Source of the DNA: Clavibacter zhangzhiyongii
Lineage (GTDB): Bacteria > Actinomycetota > Actinomycetes > Actinomycetales > Microbacteriaceae
DNA length: 64,000 bases
Assembly: GCF_014775655.1 (NCBI RefSeq)
Contig: NZ_CP061274.1
Location: 868,001 to 932,000, forward strand
Direction of reading: 5' to 3'
The notes beneath the pieces are model-generated. The model had not been told where the DNA came from. It was given only the letters and a program-made list of their open reading frames with translations, and did not search any database. Below are positions 44,178 through 55,463 of this stretch, piece after piece. The first letter of the stretch is position 1, and every line of letters starts with the position of its first letter. A program made the position numbers and the translations under genes.

Positions 44178-45593
44178 TCAACTGACGTTCCCCGCGTAGT
44201 CCGCGTCGCGCGTCTCGCGGCTGATGATCAGCGCGACGAGCGTGATGGCCGCCATCGCGCTGAGGTACACGCCGACCAGCAGCACGTTCCCGTCGAGCAG
44301 CTGCCAGAGCGCCACGGCGATGAACGGCGCGACGGCGGCGCCGAGGATGCTGGCGACGTTGTAGCTGATGGCGGATCCCGTGTAGCGCACGTTGGTCGGG
44401 AACAGCTCCGGCAGCACCGCGCCCATGGGGCCGAAGGTGAGGCCCATCAGGGTGAAGCCGATGATCAGCAGCGCCATGGCGCCGACGAACCCGCCCGAGA
44501 ACAGGGGCACGAACAGCAGGCCGAAGACGAGGATCCCGAGGGTCGTCGCGATGAGCATCTTGCGGCGGCCGTACTTCTCGGCGAGGGGCCCGGAGACCAT
44601 CGTGAAGATGCCGAAGAACACGACGCCCACGATGAGCATCAGCAGGAAGTCGTTCCGCGCGTAGCCGAGGCCCGCGGCGAACGTGTCCGGGTTGAAGGGC
44701 TTGCCGGCGGCGGTCGCAGCGGCCTCGGCGGTGGCGGCGTCGCGCGCCGTGGTGCCGTAGGTGAGCGTGAACGTCGTCATCAGGTAGAAGAGCGTGTAGG
44801 TCGCCAGCATGATGAAGGTTCCGAGGATCAGCGGGCGCCAGCTCGAGACGAACACGCGCGCGACGGGCAGCTTCGCCACCTCGCCGGAGTCGACGACCTT
44901 CTGGAAGGCGGGCGTCTCGATGAGCTTGAGGCGGACGTAGAGGCCGACGATCACGAGCACGGCGCTCGCGAGGAACGGCACGCGCCAGCCCCACGACTGG
45001 AACTGCTCGGGGGTGAGGCCGAGGCTCAGCGCGAGGAACACGCCGTTGGCGACGATGAAGCCGATGGGCGCGCCGAGCTGCGGGAACGTGCCGTAGATCG
45101 CGCGCTTGCCGGCGGGCGCGTTCTCGGTGGCCAGCAGGGCCGCGCCGCTCCACTCGCCGCCGAGGCCGAGGCCCTGGCCGAAGCGCATGATCACGAGGAG
45201 CGCGGGGGCCGCGACCTCCCAGCCGGGCGTGAGCGCGGTCGGCAGGCAGCCGATCAGGACGGTCGCGATGCCCATGGTGAGCAGCGACGCGACGAGCGTG
45301 CCCTTGCGCCCGATGCGGTCGCCGAAGTGGCCGAAGAGGATGGATCCGATGGGCCGGGCGATGAACGCGACGCCGAAGACCGCGAAGGACGCGAGCTGCG
45401 CGACGGTCGGGTCGTCGTTGGCGAAGAAGAGGGCGGGGAAGACGAGCACGGCCGCCGTCGCGTAGACGTAGAAGTCGTAGAACTCGATCGACGTGCCGAT
45501 GAGGCTCGCGATGATGACGCGGGAGCGCGAGTTCCCGGCGGGCGGGGTGGCGGCGGTGGGGGCGGCGGCGCGGGCCGCAGGGGTCGTGGACAT
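44178..45593 (-). CDS. MFS metabolite:H+ symporter family transporter (copy 2)
   Basis: A 471-residue MHS-family transporter, paralogue of the gene just downstream: IEFYDFYVYATAAVLVFP, HFGDRIGRKGTLVASLL and GLGLGGEWSGAALLATE correspond point by point. It is upstream of copy 1 on the same strand, separated by 105 bases, and may be co-transcribed. The start at 45593 gives an N-terminus like the paralogue; a longer reading frame back to GTG 45698 exists but its extra Pro-rich part has no counterpart. Confidence 0.9.
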   Translation of the reverse strand: MSTTPAARAAAPTAATPPAGNSRSRVIIASLIGTSIEFYDFYVYATAAVLVFPALFFANDDPTVAQLASFAVFGVAFIARPIGSILFGHFGDRIGRKGTLVASLLTMGIATVLIGCLPTALTPGWEVAAPALLVIMRFGQGLGLGGEWSGAALLATENAPAGKRAIYGTFPQLGAPIGFIVANGVFLALSLGLTPEQFQSWGWRVPFLASAVLVIVGLYVRLKLIETPAFQKVVDSGEVAKLPVARVFVSSWRPLILGTFIMLATYTLFYLMTTFTLTYGTTARDAATAEAAATAAGKPFNPDTFAAGLGYARNDFLLMLIVGVVFFGIFTMVSGPLAEKYGRRKMLIATTLGILVFGLLFVPLFSGGFVGAMALLIIGFTLMGLTFGPMGAVLPELFPTNVRYTGSAISYNVASILGAAVAPFIAVALWQLLDGNVLLVGVYLSAMAAITLVALIISRETRDADYAGNVS

Positions 45594-45716
45594 GCGTGGG
45601 ACGGCTTTCGGCTGGTGCGGCGTGAGCGGCAGGGGCGCGCGGAGGGGCGGGCGCCGGTCGGGCGCGGGCGCCGGGTGCGGCGGAGACGTGGGGGCCACTC
45701 GTGATGGCCGTCCCCG

Positions 45717-45722
45717 AGCCTA
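45717..45722 (-). promoter_or_regulatory. Candidate -10 box of the MHS pair
   Basis: TAGGCT on the minus strand would give a leader of about 115 bases before the ATG at 45593. Confidence 0.35.
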
Positions 45723-45780
45723 CGCCTCGCGGGGAGTCGGCTGGGAATCCGGGGGCGGAGGTTGCGGGGGCGGCCGTTCG

Positions 45781-47136
45781 TCAGGAGCCCGCCGGGGTGC
45801 GGGTCGGCGTCGACGTCGGCGGGGCGTCCGCGGCGCGGGCCGCGGTCGGCGAGCGCGGCAGGAGCCGGGGCAGGCCGACGGCGGCGGCCACGGGGAGCGC
45901 GGCGAGGATCCCCCAGGCGAGCGCCGGCGCCGCGTCGAGCAGGGCGCCGACCGCGCTCCCGCCCACGAGCACGGCCACCCCGCCGCAGCTCGCGAGCAGA
46001 CCGTAGTAGGAGGCGGTGGGGCGGCCGGCCGCGAAGGCGGGGACGAGCTCCATGGTCACGGGGCCGACGAGCATGTGCGCGAGGGTCAGGCACACGAGGA
46101 GGACCGCGACGGGCGCGAGCGCGGAGCCGGCGGGCGGCGGCACGACGGCGGCGAGGGCGACGGCCGCGAAGCCGGTCGCGCTCGTGCCGAAGCCCAGCGC
46201 AAGCGCGCGCGCCGGCCCGATGCGGCGCGCGAGGAGCGCGACCGGCCACTGCAGCGCGATCGTGAGGAGCGAGACCGCGAGGAAGGCGGATCCGACCGCG
46301 GAGGCCCCGGCGCCCGCCCGGCCGAGCTCGAGCGGCAGGCCGAGGTAGAGCTGGTTGTAGGCGAGCAGGTCGACCGCGAAGAGGGCCGCGTAGGCGAGGA
46401 AGCGGCGGTCGCGCACGGCGGCCCACGGGTCGCGGGCGACGGGGGCATCGGAGTCGGCCGCGAGGGGCGCGACGGAGTCGGCGGCGTCGACCGCCGCGCC
46501 CGAGGCCGCGGCGCGGACCGCGCTCGCGGGGATCACGCACCAGAGGGCGACCCCGACCGCCGTGAAGAGCCCGGCGGCCGACAGGGCGGTCGTCGCGAAT
46601 CCGTGCCCGAGGAGCGCCGCGCCCACGAGCGGACCGGTGGCGGCGCCGACCTCGCCCACCAGCACGAGCGCCGCGAACAGCGACGGGCGACCCGGGCGTC
46701 GCGTCTCCCGGGCCCGCAGGTCCGCCGCGGCGACGAGGCTCTGCAGCGCGGGGCTGAAGAGCGCGCCGCCGAGGCCCGTGAGGATCGCGCCGAGGAGGAA
46801 CCCCGGCAGGTCGGCGGCCAGCGCGAGGCCGAGGTAGCCGGCGACCCGCACGGCGCAGCCGGCCGTGATGAGGAGGCGCGGGCCGTACCGGTCCGCGAGC
46901 ATGCCGCCGAGGAGGAAGAGGCCCTGCTGGCTGAAGGTGCGGGCGCCGAGCACCACGCCGATCGCGAGGGCGCCGAGGCCGAGGTCGTCGCGCATCACGG
47001 TGGCGAGGAACGGCACGACGGCGTAGAAGCCGACGTTGAAGACCAGCTGGCTGCCGAGGAGCACCGCGGGGCGAGGACGGGCTCCGGCGGGCATGCGGCG
47101 TCCGACCTCCTCGCGGCGACGGACGATCCGGCGCAC
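45781..47136 (-). CDS. MFS transporter (MdtH/YdeE-like)
   Basis: A 451-residue 12-helix major facilitator. The N-terminal QLVFNVGFYAVVPFLATVM and the loop ADRYGPRLLITAGCAVR are typical of drug-efflux MFS proteins of the MdtH type. About 40 Ala/Asp-rich residues lie in the central loop. GTG at 47136 follows TAGGGT by six bases, which points to a leaderless start; ATG at 47094 has GGAGG 11 bases away, a weaker case. Substrate unknown. Confidence 0.88.
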   Translation of the reverse strand: MRRIVRRREEVGRRMPAGARPRPAVLLGSQLVFNVGFYAVVPFLATVMRDDLGLGALAIGVVLGARTFSQQGLFLLGGMLADRYGPRLLITAGCAVRVAGYLGLALAADLPGFLLGAILTGLGGALFSPALQSLVAAADLRARETRRPGRPSLFAALVLVGEVGAATGPLVGAALLGHGFATTALSAAGLFTAVGVALWCVIPASAVRAAASGAAVDAADSVAPLAADSDAPVARDPWAAVRDRRFLAYAALFAVDLLAYNQLYLGLPLELGRAGAGASAVGSAFLAVSLLTIALQWPVALLARRIGPARALALGFGTSATGFAAVALAAVVPPPAGSALAPVAVLLVCLTLAHMLVGPVTMELVPAFAAGRPTASYYGLLASCGGVAVLVGGSAVGALLDAAPALAWGILAALPVAAAVGLPRLLPRSPTAARAADAPPTSTPTRTPAGS

Positions 47137-47142
47137 CGCCCG

Positions 47143-47148
47143 ACCCTA
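47143..47148 (-). promoter_or_regulatory. -10 box of the MdtH-like gene, leaderless geometry
   Basis: TAGGGT, six bases, then GTG at 47136. Confidence 0.5.
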
Positions 47149-47207
47149 GTGACAGCCGTTCTCAGGAGCGAATCCGCGCCGAGCGGGTCGCCGGTGCCGG
47201 CGTTCCG

Positions 47208-47213
47208 TAGGGT
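47208..47213 (+). promoter_or_regulatory. Candidate -10 box of the small membrane protein gene
   Basis: TAGGGT gives a leader of about 56 bases ending in GAGGAG before the GTG at 47276. Confidence 0.35.
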
Positions 47214-47275
47214 CGGGGGAGGCGCGCGCAGGATCCGGCCCCCGGACCCGCCGTCGTGCCGAGACGAGGAGTCCC

Positions 47276-47569
47276 GTGGAGCCCGAGGTGCGCAGGACGC
47301 TGATGGACTCGCTCGCGAAGGCCCTCGGCGTGGCCGCGCTGATCGCGTTCGGCACCGGGTACTGGTACCTCGCCCTCCCCGCCGCGGCGCTCGCCGTCCT
47401 GTGCGTGCTGCGACTGCGGCGATGGGCGCAGCAGGAGGTCGAGGAGCGCGCCCGCCTCGCCGAGTCGCCCACCGAGGAGGAGCAGGAGGCCGCTCCCCGG
47501 TGGGACGCGGACGGCGGCATCTCGCTCGGTCCGCGGACCGACGAGGACCGGCCGGACGCCCCGCGCTGA
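47276..47569 (+). CDS. Small membrane protein, two helices
   Basis: A 97-residue protein with two hydrophobic segments (about 17-27 and 30-45), then an acidic soluble tail (EEEQEAAPRWDADGG). GAGGAG five bases before the GTG supports the start. I recognise no family. It converges on ribH. Confidence 0.7.
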   Translation: MEPEVRRTLMDSLAKALGVAALIAFGTGYWYLALPAAALAVLCVLRLRRWAQQEVEERARLAESPTEEEQEAAPRWDADGGISLGPRTDEDRPDAPR

Positions 47570-47597
47570 CTCCGCGGGTGGCGCCCGGCCGCGCGGA

Positions 47598-48080
47598 TCA
47601 CGCCCCGCGGATGCCCTGCAGCAGCAGCGCCGTCGTCACCGCGGCCTCGGCCGCCTCGGCGCCCTTGTCCTCCTTCGAGCCCGGGAGCCCGGCGCGGTCG
47701 ATGCCCTGCTGCTCGTCGTCGAGCGTGAGCAGCCCGAAGCCGATCGGCTTGCCCGTGAGGAGCGACGCCTGCGTGAGGCCCGACGTCGCGGCGTCGGACA
47801 CGTACTCGAAGTGCGGGGTGCCGCCGCGGATGATGACGCCGAGCGCGACGACCGCGTCGGCCCCCGCGTCGAGCGCCGCCCGCGCGACCACGGGCAGCTC
47901 GAAGCTGCCGGGCACGCGGATCACCGTGGTGGTCACGCCCGCCGCGTCGAGCACGCGCTGCGCGCCCGCGAGGAGGCCCGCGCTGATCTCCTCGTGCCAG
48001 CGTCCGGCGACGATCGTGACGCGCAGCCCCGATCCGTCGAGCGCGGTGGGGTCGATCTCGGGTGCTCCGTGTCCGCTCAT
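47598..48080 (-). CDS. ribH: 6,7-dimethyl-8-ribityllumazine synthase
   Basis: A 160-residue lumazine synthase, the penultimate enzyme of riboflavin synthesis. Motifs: VTIVAGRWHEEI at the N-terminus, IRVPGSFELPVVA, ALGVIIRGGTPHFEYVSD (substrate pocket with the catalytic His) and GLLTLDDEQQ. It is last in ribD-ribE-ribBA-ribH; its start overlaps the end of ribBA by four bases. Confidence 0.97.
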   Translation of the reverse strand: MSGHGAPEIDPTALDGSGLRVTIVAGRWHEEISAGLLAGAQRVLDAAGVTTTVIRVPGSFELPVVARAALDAGADAVVALGVIIRGGTPHFEYVSDAATSGLTQASLLTGKPIGFGLLTLDDEQQGIDRAGLPGSKEDKGAEAAEAAVTTALLLQGIRGA

Positions 48081-49429
48081 GCGGTCTCCTCCTCAGGGGT
48101 GGTGGTGGTGGCGGCGGTCGCCGTGGTGGTGCGCAGCCCGTCGGGCGCCTCGGCGTCCGGGTAGGCGTCCGTCCCGATGGGCATGTCGGTGTCGAGCACC
48201 AGTCGGTGCCCCATCCGGTCGCGCTTCGTCTCGAGGTAGCCCGCGTTCGACGCGTTGACGCCGACGACGAGCGGCACGCGCTCGGTCACCCGCACGCCGT
48301 GCGCCTCGAGCTGCCGCACCTTCTCGGGGTTGTTCGTGAGCAGGCGGACGTCCTCGACGCCCATCTCCTGCAGGATCGCCGACGCCGCGCCGTAGTCGCG
48401 CGCATCCGCCGGGAGCCCCAGGGCCACGTTCGCGTCGAGCGTGTCGAGCCCGTCCTCCTGCAGCCGGTAGGCGCGCAGCTTGTTGACGAGCCCGATGCCG
48501 CGGCCCTCGTGACCGCGCAGGTAGACGACGACGCCGCCCGTGCGCTGGATCTCGTCGAGCGCGGCGTCGAGCTGCGGCCCGCACTCGCACTTGAGGGAGC
48601 CGAGGGCCTCGCCCGTCAGGCACTCCGAGTGCACGCGCACGAGCGTGCCGTGCGCCTGCGGGTCGCCCGCGACGATCGCGACGTGGTCGGCGCCCGTGGT
48701 GCGGTCGCGGTAGGCGCGCAGCCGCACCGTGCCGTGGGTCGTGGGCACGGTGGTCTCGACCTCGAAGATCACGCGCGACGCCTCGGGGATCTCGACGGCG
48801 GGCTCCAGCGGCCGGTCGCAGTGGAACTCCTCCAGGTGCGCGACGAGCGCCTCGATCGTGACGACCAGCACGCCCTCGCGCTCGCCGAGGGCGAGGAGGC
48901 CGGGCAGGCGCATCATCTCGCCGTCGTCCTGCACGATCTCGCTGATCGCGCCGACGGGCGTGAGGCCTGCGAGCGTGAGCAGGTCGACCGCCGCCTCGGT
49001 GTGGCCGTCGCGCTCGCGCACGCCGCCCTCCACCGCGCGCAGCGGCAGGATGTGGCCGGGCCGGTGCAGGCTCGACGGCACGCTGCGGAGGTCGGCGAGG
49101 ACGCGCAGGGTGTGCGCCCGGTCGGACGCGCTGATGCCCGTGGAGAGCCGGTCGGCCGCGTCCACCGAGACCGTGTAGGCGGTGCCGCGCGGATCCCGGT
49201 TGTCGGCCACCATGAGCGGCAGCTCCAGCCGGTCGGCGATCTCGTTCGTCATGGGGGCGCAGATGAAGCCCGAGGAGTGCTTCACGAGCCAGGCGATCCA
49301 CTCGGGCGAGGCGGACTCGGCGGCGAGCAGCACGTCGCCCTCGTTCTCGCGGCCCTCGTCGTCCACGACGATCACGGGGCGGCCGGCGCGCAGCTCCTGC
49401 AGCGCCGCGGGGATGTCGGCGAGGCTCAC
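48077..49429 (-). CDS. ribBA: Bifunctional DHBP synthase / GTP cyclohydrolase II
   Basis: A 450-residue two-domain enzyme that makes both precursors of riboflavin. The N-terminal DHBP synthase (1-200) has VDDEGRENEGDVLLAAE and a DRAHTLR stretch; the C-terminal cyclohydrolase (about 215-420) has the zinc ligands in SECLTGEALGSLKCECG and RGHEGRGIGL. The last 25 residues are a Thr/Ala tail. GTG overlaps the ribE stop by four bases. Confidence 0.97.
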   Translation of the reverse strand: MSLADIPAALQELRAGRPVIVVDDEGRENEGDVLLAAESASPEWIAWLVKHSSGFICAPMTNEIADRLELPLMVADNRDPRGTAYTVSVDAADRLSTGISASDRAHTLRVLADLRSVPSSLHRPGHILPLRAVEGGVRERDGHTEAAVDLLTLAGLTPVGAISEIVQDDGEMMRLPGLLALGEREGVLVVTIEALVAHLEEFHCDRPLEPAVEIPEASRVIFEVETTVPTTHGTVRLRAYRDRTTGADHVAIVAGDPQAHGTLVRVHSECLTGEALGSLKCECGPQLDAALDEIQRTGGVVVYLRGHEGRGIGLVNKLRAYRLQEDGLDTLDANVALGLPADARDYGAASAILQEMGVEDVRLLTNNPEKVRQLEAHGVRVTERVPLVVGVNASNAGYLETKRDRMGHRLVLDTDMPIGTDAYPDAEAPDGLRTTTATAATTTTPEEETA

Positions 49430-50076
49430 GAGCGGACCCCCTCGGCGTCGGCCGCGTCGCGGCGCGCGTCGAGCGCGAGCATCCGCTGCACGTGGCGCGC
49501 GAGCACGTCGGTCTCGAGGTTGACCTCGTCGCCCGGCTCGAGCGCGCCGAGCGTCGTGGCGGTGAGCGTCTCGGGGATGAGCGACACCTCGAACCACGCG
49601 TCGGCGTCCGGGGTGTCGGTGGGGCTGACCGCGCTCACGGTGAGGCTCACGCCCTGCACCGTGATGGATCCGCGGTCGACGACGAGCGGCGCGAGGTCCG
49701 CGGGCAGCGAGAAGCGGAGGATCCGCCACGCCTCGCCCGGCGTGGTCGCCAGCAGGCGCCCGGTGCCGTCGACGTGGCCCTGCACGATGTGGCCGCCGAG
49801 CCGGTCGCCGACGCGCGCCGCGCGCTCCAGGTTGACGGGGTCGCCGACGGCGAGGCGCCCGAGCGAGCTCATCACGAGCGTCTGCCGCATGACGTCGGCG
49901 GTGAAGCCCTCGGGCGTCTGCCCGACGACCGTGAGGCACACGCCGTCGACGCTGATGGAGTCGCCGTGCCGGGCGTCGGACACCGCGAGCGGCGCCTCCA
50001 CCGTGATCCGGGCGGAGTCGCCCTCGGCGTCGAGCGCGAGGACGCGTCCGCGCTCCTCGATGATCCCTGTGAACAT
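49426..50076 (-). CDS. ribE: Riboflavin synthase alpha chain
   Basis: A 216-residue enzyme made of two lumazine-binding repeats: MFTGIIEERGRV with GDSISVDGVCLTVV, and HIVQGHVDGTGRLL with GSITVQGVSLTVSAV. It dismutates two lumazines into riboflavin. Its ATG shares one base with the ribD stop (TGATG). It ends with the GTGA overlap into ribBA. Confidence 0.97.
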   Translation of the reverse strand: MFTGIIEERGRVLALDAEGDSARITVEAPLAVSDARHGDSISVDGVCLTVVGQTPEGFTADVMRQTLVMSSLGRLAVGDPVNLERAARVGDRLGGHIVQGHVDGTGRLLATTPGEAWRILRFSLPADLAPLVVDRGSITVQGVSLTVSAVSPTDTPDADAWFEVSLIPETLTATTLGALEPGDEVNLETDVLARHVQRMLALDARRDAADAEGVRS

Positions 50077-51152
50077 CACTGGCCTTCCGTGGTGGGTCGC
50101 GCGGTCACGAGGAGGTCGTCCCCGAGCCGCGTCGTGCTGATGAGGGTGAGTCGGTGGGCGGCCGGCATGCTCGGCACGCCGAGGTCGCCGGTCGCGGTGC
50201 GGGGGCCGCCGAGGAGGACGGGCGCGAGGTACGCGACCACCTCGTCCACGAGCCCGGCGGCGAGGAGCGCGGAGACGACCGTGGGGCCGCCCTCCACGAA
50301 GACGTGGCGGATCCCGCGGCGGCCGAGCTCCGCGAGCGCCTCGGCCGGGTCGTGTCCGGGGAGGCGGATGAGGCGGCGCGGGTGGCGGCGCACGGCCGCG
50401 TCGTCCGGGATCGCGCGGTCGCCGAGCACGACGGGCGCGGGCTGGTGCGGGTACGGGATCCCGTCGGGCCGGCGGGCGGTGAGCGCGGGGTCGTCGGCGA
50501 GCACGGTGCCGGTGCCCACGAGGATCGCGTCGGCCTCCGCGCGGCGGCGGTGCACGTCGTGGCGCGCGGCGGGCCCGGTGATCCAGCGGCTCGTGCCGTC
50601 CGCGGCGGCGATGCGCCCGTCGAGGCTGGAGGCCCACTTGGCCGTGACGAAGGGGCGACCGAGGCGGGCGGATCCGAGCCAGACCCGCAGGAACGCCCCG
50701 GCCTCCTCCGCGAGCACGCCGGCGACCACCTCGACGCCCGCGGCGCGGAGCCGGTCGGCCCCGCCGGAGGACTGGTCGCCCGGGTCGGCGACCGCGTAGG
50801 CGACGCGCGCGACGCCGGCCTCGACCAGCGCGGCCGCGCAGGGACCGGTTCGGCCCGTGTGGTTGCAGGGCTCGAGCGTGACGACCGCGGTGGCTCCGCG
50901 CGCCCCGCCCGCGGGCAGCTGCCGGAGCGCGTCGACCTCGGCGTGCGCGGATCCGGCCCCGCGGTGGCGGCCCTCCGCGATGACGCGGCCGCGGGCGTCG
51001 AGGATCACGCACCCGACGCGCGGGTTCGCGCCCCAGGCGGGTCCCTCGGCGGCGAGCTCGAGGCCGCGGCGCATGGCGCGCGCGAGGGCGTCGCCGTCGC
51101 CGTCCGCGTGCGCGAGCGCGCTCGCGGGGGCTGCCGTCGGGTCGTCGTGCAT
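50076..51152 (-). CDS. ribD: Bifunctional deaminase / reductase of riboflavin synthesis
   Basis: A 358-residue enzyme. The deaminase half shows the zinc ligands GSAHAEVDAL and PCNHTGRTGPC; the reductase half begins at PFVTAKWASSLDGRIA and has VEGGPTVVSALL. It catalyses steps two and three after GTP cyclohydrolase. The ATG at 51152 has GAGGA before it; a longer frame reaching into the riboswitch is not real. First gene of the operon behind the FMN riboswitch. Confidence 0.97.
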   Translation of the reverse strand: MHDDPTAAPASALAHADGDGDALARAMRRGLELAAEGPAWGANPRVGCVILDARGRVIAEGRHRGAGSAHAEVDALRQLPAGGARGATAVVTLEPCNHTGRTGPCAAALVEAGVARVAYAVADPGDQSSGGADRLRAAGVEVVAGVLAEEAGAFLRVWLGSARLGRPFVTAKWASSLDGRIAAADGTSRWITGPAARHDVHRRRAEADAILVGTGTVLADDPALTARRPDGIPYPHQPAPVVLGDRAIPDDAAVRRHPRRLIRLPGHDPAEALAELGRRGIRHVFVEGGPTVVSALLAAGLVDEVVAYLAPVLLGGPRTATGDLGVPSMPAAHRLTLISTTRLGDDLLVTARPTTEGQ

Positions 51153-51223
51153 GGTGTCCTCGTCCGTGGACGGACTCCGGGCGCGGTCGACGGACCTCGA
51201 CGCCGGCAGGGTCGCTGGCGCCG

Positions 51224-51364
51224 CGTGCGCCTCCCATCCGGACTTTAACCGTCGGTCCCGGAATCCCACCGGATCGGCGGACGAGGCTCCCGGGGACCCG
51301 GTCGCGCATCGTCCGTTCGCGGACTGTCACCGCCGGCTCGGATTTCCACCGACCCCGGAGCACG
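51224..51364 (-). promoter_or_regulatory. FMN riboswitch (RFN element)
   Basis: On the minus strand the conserved blocks appear in order: CTCCGGGGTCGGTGGAAATCC, then GCCGGCGGTGACAGTCCGCGA, then GGTGGGATTCCGGGACCGACG, then GGTTAAAGTCCGGATGGGAG. The closing stem is CGTGC/GCACG. Between it and the ribD ATG lie 71 bases with a small GTCCGT/ACGGAC hairpin next to the GAGGA ribosome site, so control is probably at translation rather than by a terminator. Confidence 0.96.
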
Positions 51365-51375
51365 TGTATCCCTCG

Positions 51376-51381
51376 AGATTA
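51376..51381 (-). promoter_or_regulatory. -10 box of the riboflavin operon
   Basis: TAATCT on the minus strand would begin the mRNA near 51369, a few bases before the riboswitch closing stem. Confidence 0.55.
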
Positions 51382-51461
51382 GCCCACGCGGCTGGGAGCA
51401 CCGCGGCGCATGACGCGATGCGACGCCGAGCGGATGCGCGGAGCCGACGTGCGGCCCGGCC

Positions 51462-54206
<2,745 letters not shown>

Positions 54207-54213
54207 GGAGACG

Positions 54214-54219
54214 ATCCTA
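54214..54219 (-). promoter_or_regulatory. -10 box of xthA containing the BrkB stop codon
   Basis: TAGGAT, seven bases, then the ATG at 54206. Its first three bases are the TAG stop of the upstream gene. Confidence 0.5.
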
Positions 54220-55341
54220 ACGGCGGTGCTCGCCGCGCAGCCGGAGCAGGACGCGGGTCAGCCCGCGCGACTGCGCGTACCGCTCGCGGGCCCGGGCGCG
54301 CTCCTCCTCCTCGAGGATCCGGCGGGCCTCGTCGAGCCGCTCGAGCCTCTCCCGCTCGAGCTGCTCGGGCGTGAGGTCGCGGGCGTCGATGCCGCGGTCG
54401 GCCATGCCGACGGCGATCCACGAGGCGCAGATCAGGATGACCTGGCAGATGAGGTTGAACCAGATCAGCAGTCCGATGATCACGGCGAACGACGCGAGCA
54501 GCGGGTTGCGGCTCGCCCCGCCGAGCAGCGCCGTGCCGAGCACCTTGAGCACGCCCATGGCGACGCCGCCGAGGAGCGCGCCCTGCAGGAGCTGAGGCCG
54601 CGGGATCCTCACGCCCGAGAGGATCCGGTACGCCCCCGCCAGCACCGCCGTGTCGAGCGCCAGCACGAGCGCGAGGCCCACGGTGCGGCCGACGACGATC
54701 GCGAGGAGCGAGTCCTCGCCCACCTGCAGCAGCCGGAACGCGACGCCGAGGAGCCCCGTGCTCACGACCGAGAGGCCGGCCGACAGCAGCATCGCCAGGG
54801 CGAAGCAGAGCGCGAGCCCGAGGTCCTTCACCTTGAGCAGCAGGAAGAACGTGGCGGGCGGCGGCAGCTCGAAGATGCGGCGCACCGAGTCGCGCGTGGA
54901 TGCGAGCCAGCCGAGCGCGGTCACGAGCAGGCCGACGGACCCGATGATCCCGGTCGCCCGCACGGCGTCCGACGCGAGCAGCGCCTGCGGGTCCTCGATC
55001 GCCCCGCCCGGCCCGAACAGCCCGGGCACCGCGCCCTGGATCAGCGACAGCAGCGAGTCGAGGAGCGCCGGGTTGCCGGCGAGCACGGATCCGGCCACCG
55101 AGAAGCCGACCGCGAGGGCCGCGAACACCGCGAAGACGGCCTGGTACGACATGCCGGCCGCGAGGATCGGCCCGCCCGCCGCCCCGTAGGCGAGGAACAC
55201 GCGCACGGGCTTCAGCGCCATGACCCGGGCGATGAGCGCGGGGATGCCCGCGGGCGCCGGATCGTCGGCGGTCGTCGCGCCGGTCGCGGGGGAGCCGGGT
55301 GCGGGGCGGTCGGGGCGCCCGCGGCCGTCGGGGGCGGTCAT
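54217..55341 (-). CDS. YihY/BrkB-family membrane protein
   Basis: A 374-residue polytopic protein with about six helices. ILAAGMSYQAVFAVFAALAV, GWLASTRDSVRRIFELPP and FAVIIGLLIWFNLICQVILI are typical of the YihY/BrkB family, whose members are poorly understood (some are annotated as virulence factor BrkB). A 50-residue Glu/Arg-rich coiled tail follows the last helix. TATCCT six bases before the ATG suggests a leaderless mRNA. Confidence 0.9.
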   Translation of the reverse strand: MTAPDGRGRPDRPAPGSPATGATTADDPAPAGIPALIARVMALKPVRVFLAYGAAGGPILAAGMSYQAVFAVFAALAVGFSVAGSVLAGNPALLDSLLSLIQGAVPGLFGPGGAIEDPQALLASDAVRATGIIGSVGLLVTALGWLASTRDSVRRIFELPPPATFFLLLKVKDLGLALCFALAMLLSAGLSVVSTGLLGVAFRLLQVGEDSLLAIVVGRTVGLALVLALDTAVLAGAYRILSGVRIPRPQLLQGALLGGVAMGVLKVLGTALLGGASRNPLLASFAVIIGLLIWFNLICQVILICASWIAVGMADRGIDARDLTPEQLERERLERLDEARRILEEEERARARERYAQSRGLTRVLLRLRGEHRR

Positions 55342-55347
55342 CCCCCG

Positions 55348-55353
55348 AGGATA
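55348..55353 (-). promoter_or_regulatory. -10 box of the BrkB-like gene, leaderless geometry
   Basis: TATCCT on the minus strand, six bases, then the ATG at 55341. Confidence 0.5.
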
Positions 55354-55372
55354 CGGGCCGCCGGGCCCCTGC

Positions 55373-55378
55373 TAGCGT
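55373..55378 (+). promoter_or_regulatory. Candidate -10 box of ptsI
   Basis: TAGCGT would start an mRNA near 55385, with a leader of about 80 bases ending in GAGGAG. Confidence 0.4.
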
Positions 55379-55463
55379 GGACGGGCCGTTCCGGCAGCCC
55401 GGCCGGAGCGCCATCCCGCGCACGGCGTCCGTGCGCGCGGCCGCACCCGAGCGAGGAGTCCCC

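Noticed and set aside
45493-48258. A 921-codon plus-strand frame over three minus-strand genes
   Set aside because: It runs across several gene borders and has no meaningful protein sequence.
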